A stretch of 64,000 nucleotides of DNA from Sporolactobacillus mangiferae (GTDB lineage: Bacteria; Bacillota; Bacilli; Bacillales; Sporolactobacillaceae). Numbering within the stretch: the first letter of the stretch is position 1; every line of letters begins with the position of its first letter. Below are positions 57,661 through 64,000 of the stretch, piece after piece. The notes under the pieces were generated by a model. That model did no database searches and was not told the origin of the DNA. It was given only the letters and a program-made list of their open reading frames with translations. The stretch spans positions 62,001-126,000 of the forward strand of contig NZ_JAMAST010000003.1 in the NCBI RefSeq assembly GCF_023336505.1, read 5' to 3'. Both the position numbers and the translations under genes were made by a program.

Positions 57661-57689
57661 ATTATACCAAGGGCGTCAGCTTTTTGCAA
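57661..57689 (-). promoter_or_regulatory. Promoter of rpmE
   Basis: On the minus strand TTGCAA (57689-57684) and TATAAT (57666-57661) are separated by 17 bases, a near-consensus sigma-A promoter. It gives a leader of about 70 bases before the start codon. The leader has GTGC/GCAC complementarity that could form a small structure. Confidence 0.82.
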
Positions 57690-57731
57690 GCTAATTATTC
57701 AGAGTAAAGCTTCCAGAGAAAAGATGCTCAG

Positions 57732-59003
57732 TTACTTCCCCTGAAGACTTCCGTTTTTTTCTTTGTCAAACAGATCGAAAAATTCTTGATTGGATTTCGT
57801 TTCGCGGATTCTTTTGTAAAAATGTTCCACAAATTCGGGGGATTCATCCATTGTTTTACGCATCGTCCACAATTTTTCCAGGTGATCTCGATTGACAAGC
57901 AATTCTTCCTTTCGCGTACTCGACCGACGAATGTCGATTGCAGGGAATATGCGCCGCTCGGCCAGTTTTCGGTCCAGATGGAGTTCCATGTTACCTGTGC
58001 CTTTGAACTCTTCATAAATCACGTCATCCATACGTGAACCGGTATCCACCAATGCCGTCGCAAGGATCGTCAGGCTGCCGCCCTCCTCAATGTTTCGCGC
58101 TGCTCCGAAAAATTTCTTCGGTTTATGGAAAGCCGCAGGATCAATGCCACCGGACAAAGTTCGTCCACTTGGAGGAATAACCAGATTGTAAGCCCGTGCG
58201 AGACGGGTCAGACTATCCATCAGAATCACAACATCGCGTTTATGTTCAACCAGACGCATGGCCCTCTCGAGAACGAGTTCTGAGACCTTGACATGATTTT
58301 CAGGAACCTCATCAAACGTCGAGCTGACGACATCACCCTTGACTGAGCGTTCAATATCCGTAACTTCTTCCGGCCGTTCGTCAACCAGAAGTACAATCAA
58401 TTCGACATCTGGGTAGTTGACCGTAATGCTGTTGGCAATCTGTTTAAGCAGTGTTGTCTTCCCGGCCTTTGGCGGTGCAACGATCATCCCTCTTTGTCCA
58501 AAACCGACCGGTGAGATCATGTCAATAATACGTGCCGAAAAATTCTCCCTCGTGGTCTCAAGAACCATATGGCGATTCGGGTATAGGGGAGTAAGTGCCG
58601 GAAAATGGACACGTTCCTTCGCAACATCCGGATTCTCACCATTAACTGCTTCCACTCGCAGCAGACCAAAGTAACGTTCATTTTCTTTTGGCGGACGTAC
58701 TTTGCCGGTTACCTTATCGCCATTGCGCAAATCAAAACGGCGAATTTGCGATGCTGAAATGTAAATATCTTCAGAGCTTGGCGAATAATTGATCGGCCGC
58801 AGAAACCCGAAACCCTCGTTCGGAATAATTTCCAGCACACCCTCCATCAGAGAGAGCCCATCTTTTTCCGCCTGCTTTTTTAAAATAGAAAAAATTAATT
58901 CGCGCTTATTTAACTTGCTGTAGTACGACACCTTAAACTCTTTTGCATGTTCGTACAATTCTTTGAGTTTCATATTTTCTAACTCTGCTAATGTAATCGG
59001 CAT
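57732..59003 (-). CDS. rho: Transcription termination factor Rho
   Basis: The hexameric RNA helicase has about 423 residues and an N-terminal domain starting [18 protein letters not shown]. An RNA-binding OSB region (EGFGFLRP, about 70) follows. The ATPase has Walker [14 protein letters not shown] and Walker [24 protein letters not shown] 59003 has AAAGGTGG seven bases upstream; a GTG two codons earlier is too close to it. It lies between murAB and rpmE; glpX, found between murAB and rho in B. subtilis, is absent. Confidence 0.95.
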   Translation of the reverse strand: MPITLAELENMKLKELYEHAKEFKVSYYSKLNKRELIFSILKKQAEKDGLSLMEGVLEIIPNEGFGFLRPINYSPSSEDIYISASQIRRFDLRNGDKVTGKVRPPKENERYFGLLRVEAVNGENPDVAKERVHFPALTPLYPNRHMVLETTRENFSARIIDMISPVGFGQRGMIVAPPKAGKTTLLKQIANSITVNYPDVELIVLLVDERPEEVTDIERSVKGDVVSSTFDEVPENHVKVSELVLERAMRLVEHKRDVVILMDSLTRLARAYNLVIPPSGRTLSGGIDPAAFHKPKKFFGAARNIEEGGSLTILATALVDTGSRMDDVIYEEFKGTGNMELHLDRKLAERRIFPAIDIRRSSTRKEELLVNRDHLEKLWTMRKTMDESPEFVEHFYKRIRETKSNQEFFDLFDKEKNGSLQGK

Positions 59004-59009
59004 TCTCAC

Positions 59010-59545
59010 ACCACCTTTTTCAGATTATCTTCAGTACCGTCAAATACAGGAATAATCTTCTATTAGTCATTACCTGATTTTTTTAAAGATTAGACGAATC
59101 GGAATTTGCACAGAACTGTGCATCGAGGAGGGGAAAGTCGATTGAATAGTCGCTTTCAGAAACGATTTCAATCCTTCACATGTTAAAGGCACAGTTTCAA
59201 TGAGCAGACAGACGCGCAGTTCAAAAATTACTGAAAACAATATTTTTTTATTATCATTATAAATAATTATAAATGATCCTATTTAATTATTATCATATTA
59301 TACCTTTTTTATCAACCATTAGTCATCTGATTTTCTTTTTTGGCTAACATTTGATCAGTACGAAACTCGGAACAGCCGGGAAAAATGCGATGCTGCTGTG
59401 ACTGCCCGCTTACCGCGGGCGACCTCCGATTTGACGCCCAGCCAAGACTTTGTGTGTTGATTTGATTCAGGGCAATATCATGGATTTTCTTATCTTATTA
59501 GAAAAAGGGCCGGCAGTTTAACTCCTCTGCGGTCCCTCCTTCATC
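59010..59545. other. Gap between murAB and rho with partial repeat R9
   Basis: No gene is seen in about 535 bases. At 59400-59455 a partial repeat copy (R9) has CCCGCTTACCGCGGGCGACC and TCCGATTTGA, matching the middle module of R2, with AAGACTTTG after it. The remainder is AT-rich and may contain the rho promoter. Confidence 0.55.
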
Positions 59546-60841
59546 TTATTCCTGTTCTTTAAGGGTTTCTCTGGCTTCATCCTCATGCATGGGTTCGCGC
59601 CAGATATTGGCACCGATACCTCGCAGTTTCTCCATGATATGATCGTAGCCACGATCAATATGTTCAACGCCGATAATTTCTGTAATGCCCCGGGCCATTA
59701 ATCCGGCAATCACAAGCGATGCACCAGCCCGCAGGTCGGTCGCCTTTACCTTTGCGCCTTCAAGCTGTGCAGGTCCGCTCAAAATGGCCGATCTGCCCTC
59801 TACTTTAACGTTCGCTCCCATACGCCGCAATTCATCGATGTGCTTAAAGCGTGCGCCATAGATTGTATCGGTGATAATGCTGGTACCTTCCGCCTGCGTC
59901 AGCAAACTTGTCAGCGGCTGCTGAAGATCCGTGGGAAATCCGGGATACACCAGCGTCTTCACATCGGCACTTTTCAAAACATTGCTGCGTCCTGCCACCA
60001 AAATCTGATCCTCGCCAACCTGGACCTCGACACCCATTTCTCTGAGTTTTGCTGTCAGAGATTCTACATGCTGAGGAATCACGTTGTCAATGAGCAGATG
60101 ATCCGCGGCCGCCGCCCCGACAATCATGAAAGTGCCTGCCTCAATCCGATCTGGAATAATCATGTGCCGGCATCCATGGAGTTTTTGGACGCCTTCAATG
60201 CGAATGACATCGGTTCCCGCACCCTTTATTTTAGCACCCATGCTGGTCAGCAGGGTCGCAACGTCAATGATTTCCGGTTCCTTCGCCGCATTCTCAATAA
60301 CCGTCTGCCCTTCGGCTTTCACCGCAGCAAGCATAATATTAATGGTCGCTCCCACACTGACTACATCAAGATAGATGCGTGCGCCATGCAATGAATCTGC
60401 GCGCAGGTAGATAGCTCCGCGCTCATTAGTCACTTTCGCACCCAGCGCCTCAAACCCCTTGATGTGCTGATCAATTGGCCGCGGTCCAAGATTGCAGCCG
60501 CCGGGAAGGCCGATAACAGCTTTGTGAAAACGTCCAAGCATCGCGCCCATTAAATAGTAGGAAGCACGCAGCCGTTTCACCGGTCCGTTGGGCAATGGCA
60601 TATCAACCATGTGACTTGGATCAACGAAAAATGTATGATTTTTAAAAGAAACGTCTCCGCCGATCTCACGCAAGAGCTCACAGAGCGTATGCACATCAGA
60701 AATATCGGGAAGCTGGTCAATGGTGATTGGTGAATCAGCAAGAATTGCAGCCGGAATCAATGCAACAGCACTGTTTTTTGCACCGCTGATTTGAACAGTG
60801 CCCTCTAAAATTGTGCCGCCTTCAATCAATAGTTTATCCAT
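59546..60841 (-). CDS. murAB: UDP-N-acetylglucosamine 1-carboxyvinyltransferase (MurAB/MurZ)
   Basis: The 431-residue second MurA paralogue has catalytic cysteine loop [31 protein letters not shown] and [14 protein letters not shown]. The GGCNLG and PTDLQQP forms, and its place between rho and pyrG, assign it to the MurZ/MurAB type. It duplicates the first step of peptidoglycan synthesis performed by the enzyme at 37098. The short C-terminal tail is acidic. Confidence 0.94.
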   Translation of the reverse strand: MDKLLIEGGTILEGTVQISGAKNSAVALIPAAILADSPITIDQLPDISDVHTLCELLREIGGDVSFKNHTFFVDPSHMVDMPLPNGPVKRLRASYYLMGAMLGRFHKAVIGLPGGCNLGPRPIDQHIKGFEALGAKVTNERGAIYLRADSLHGARIYLDVVSVGATINIMLAAVKAEGQTVIENAAKEPEIIDVATLLTSMGAKIKGAGTDVIRIEGVQKLHGCRHMIIPDRIEAGTFMIVGAAAADHLLIDNVIPQHVESLTAKLREMGVEVQVGEDQILVAGRSNVLKSADVKTLVYPGFPTDLQQPLTSLLTQAEGTSIITDTIYGARFKHIDELRRMGANVKVEGRSAILSGPAQLEGAKVKATDLRAGASLVIAGLMARGITEIIGVEHIDRGYDHIMEKLRGIGANIWREPMHEDEARETLKEQE

Positions 60842-61460
60842 GGTCAGAATACTTCCTTTTCAATCATATAATAAGCAACGCTCATCAACCATGCGTAAAA
60901 ACAACGGACAAAATCATTATATGTACAAGATCAGCAAAATGCTCATATCACGCGCATGCGAAACGCAGATTATTTCATTTTTGGAGACCCATTCTGCATA
61001 TAATCACAACTCTTTTAGCATTATAACATAACCGATCTTGTGTGTCTGTCCGCACCCTGCCTTGCTGTTTCTCCGTATAAAGAGTTATAAATACATGATT
61101 TGAAATTGTGAAGTTTGTATCAACAGGCTTTACAAAGCCAATCTGAATAAGATGCGCGTGTCTGCTTCGAAGCCATTCATGGTTACATTGTCTTCTTTCA
61201 CAAATTTTTATCAAAAAATTTATGGTTTTTTAAACTTTACCCGTTGACTTTAGCGTTCATTTTTTGCCAATCTGCTGAAAGGCATAGAGAAAATGCATTT
61301 TCGTGTTCAAAATCAGCAACGGCAAATCTTTCAGTAAGCGAAAAAATGTGGAAAGTACTTGCTTTCCACAAATAAGCCAATCCGTGCGAATAGCAAAATT
61401 TATAAATACTCTTCCTGCTTAATCATTCATTCTTGATCAGATCATGCGTTTCTTCTTTTG
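60842..61460. other. Gap between pyrG and murAB
   Basis: About 620 AT-rich bases without a recognisable gene on either strand. In B. subtilis this interval carries spo0F, fbaA and ywjH, none of which is here. It presumably holds the murAB promoter. Confidence 0.5.
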
Positions 61461-61494
61461 AAAACAAAAACGGCTGCCCGCAATCAGGCAGCCG
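61461..61494 (-). terminator. Terminator of pyrG
   Basis: CGGCTGCC-TGATTGCG-GGCAGCCG followed by TTTTTGTTTT on the minus strand, 21 bases after the pyrG stop. Confidence 0.92.
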
Positions 61495-61514
61495 CTGAAC
61501 ATCCTTCTCTATAA

Positions 61515-63179
<1,665 letters not shown>

Positions 63180-63240
63180 TCATAACGGCAAGGGGTCGTC
63201 ACTTTGTTCTGATGCTGCCCTTTCTGCCTGCCTTTTTTGC

Positions 63241-63292
63241 AAAAAAGCAAAAGCGATACTGCCCCCCATCCGGAGGGCTCGCTTTTGCTTTA
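63241..63292 (-). promoter_or_regulatory. pyrG leader attenuator (terminator hairpin)
   Basis: Between the promoter and pyrG the minus strand forms GCAAAAGCGA/TCGCTTTTGC with an inner GCCCTCC/GGGGGGC stem, then TTTTTTG. The pyrimidine-rich CCCTCC on the ascending arm can pair with a run of G at the transcript 5-prime end. The transcript begins GGGC, so extra G residues added by slippage when CTP is scarce would block the terminator, as established for B. subtilis pyrG. Confidence 0.8.
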
Positions 63293-63310
63293 AAATCCGA
63301 TTCTATTTAT

Positions 63311-63350
63311 CGCCCTTTGCAATTCTAACAAACTTAATCAGTTGAATCAA
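63311..63350 (-). promoter_or_regulatory. pyrG promoter with GGGC initial transcribed sequence
   Basis: On the minus strand TTGATT (63350-63345) and TAGAAT (63327-63322) have a 17-base spacer. Six bases after the -10 the sequence GGGCG begins at 63315, the expected slippage-prone start of pyrG transcripts. Confidence 0.82.
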
Positions 63351-63397
63351 GATGCATTGCAGGAAAAATCATTTTCCATATTAAAGAAGCAGGGACC

Positions 63398-63859
63398 TCA
63401 TTCGTTCTCATCATCAATGACTGCGTTTCGTTTAATCCGCTCGACATCGTCGTCACCATAATGTTCATCGTCATCATCGTCAATCAGGCTGTCGTTCGTA
63501 TCATCATCTTCCTGGCCTAATTCATCATCATCTGAATCATCATAATCATCAAAACCATCTTCAGCAACTTTGCGCTTCTCATGCTCACTGTCACCAAGCG
63601 TTTTGGCTATATCATCTTCACGCTGGTCCAACGGATACCAGTTGCGCAATGCCCAAAGGTTGTGGCCGACGCTCAGGAAGCGACCGTCAAGCGACAGCGT
63701 TGTATAGAGACGCGCCAAAGATTCGCCGCCGTCTGCCTCAATTTCTCCTTCCTTAAAAACCATATCCGTCAGTTCATAAAAAGTCTTTGGTTCTTTCGCT
63801 TGTGCCAATATATCGTAGAATTGATCAACCTTTGATTTTTCAACAATGTGTTCTGTCAC
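63398..63859 (-). CDS. rpoE: DNA-directed RNA polymerase delta subunit
   Basis: The protein has about 153 residues. The N-terminal globular HARE-HTH domain (residues 1-80) has LYTTLSLDGRFLSVGHNLWA and LRNWYPLDQ. The rest is a disordered, very acidic tail (DDYDDSDDDELGQEDDD and more). It binds RNA polymerase, displaces nucleic acids and speeds recycling. GTG 63859 has GGGAAAGG nine bases upstream; the ATG at 63868 directly abuts that site and is less likely. It lies upstream of pyrG. Confidence 0.93.
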   Translation of the reverse strand: MTEHIVEKSKVDQFYDILAQAKEPKTFYELTDMVFKEGEIEADGGESLARLYTTLSLDGRFLSVGHNLWALRNWYPLDQREDDIAKTLGDSEHEKRKVAEDGFDDYDDSDDDELGQEDDDTNDSLIDDDDDEHYGDDDVERIKRNAVIDDENE

Positions 63860-64000
63860 TGGAAACATCCTTTCCCTATGTCAATACTTCTTATCATCAC
63901 CTCAGCAACCGAAGGCTGAAATGCTGAACTTGTCATCCGTACGTCTTTATCCCAAAAATGAATACATGCCACTTTAACCAAAATACACACAAAATACTCA

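Overview
The window looks like chromosome of a low-GC, endospore-forming member of the Bacillales. The spore genes spoIIQ, spoIID, spoIIR and a gerW-like gene, a Bacillus-type order rpoE-pyrG-murA-rho-rpmE-tdk-prfA-prmC-spoIIR-tsaC-glyA-upp-atp-murA-spoIID-spoIIQ, and a B. subtilis-style Yuk type VII secretion operon all point there. A relative of Sporolactobacillus would fit, but the family assignment is an inference from gene content and not proven. Nearly everything is on the minus strand.

Layout. 1-1441: edge of a PFL-family gene, its ACT partner, a tRNA-Gly(CCC) and a histidine phosphatase. 1629-6674: a nucleoside ABC transporter (nupNOPQ type). 7048-10822: a Lin0512 protein, a decayed group II intron end, a frameshifted gerW-like gene, a MazG-type pyrophosphohydrolase, the niacin transporter niaP and a quinone reductase. 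11037-25820: a lipoprotein gene broken by a stop codon, then a complete but damaged type VII secretion cluster (esxA, an LXG toxin-like cassette, yukD, yukC, essC in three pieces, yueB/esaA and an essA-like gene). 25949-32876: a plus-strand assimilatory sulfate operon (SulT-type ABC transporter, cysH, sat, cysC). 33025-34489: a split chromate transporter and a gamma-glutamyltranspeptidase fragment. 34739-63859: the conserved spore, cell wall, ATP synthase and translation block, ending at rpoE.

How the genes work together. EsxA, YukD, YukC, EssC and YueB make the membrane machine, and the LXG protein with its two small helical partners is the likely cargo. EssC is interrupted by a frameshift and an amber codon, the LXG protein has almost no toxin domain and no visible immunity gene, and the EssA-like protein lacks its membrane anchor. 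The system may therefore be decaying in this strain, unless the breaks are assembly errors. Several of the frameshifts in the window would each be repaired by adding one base, which makes assembly error a serious alternative.

The most distinctive structure is a family of modular intergenic repeats (about ten copies, three of them partial or degenerate). They share a 5-prime hairpin block, a GC-rich block around CTTGCCGCGGGCG, and an AT-rich 3-prime block with TACTATAA/TTATAGTA inverted ends. Copies lie inside the atp operon and on both sides of the LXG cassette. A promoter-like block is also duplicated on either side of that cassette. I see no CRISPR array, rRNA, prophage or intact insertion sequence.
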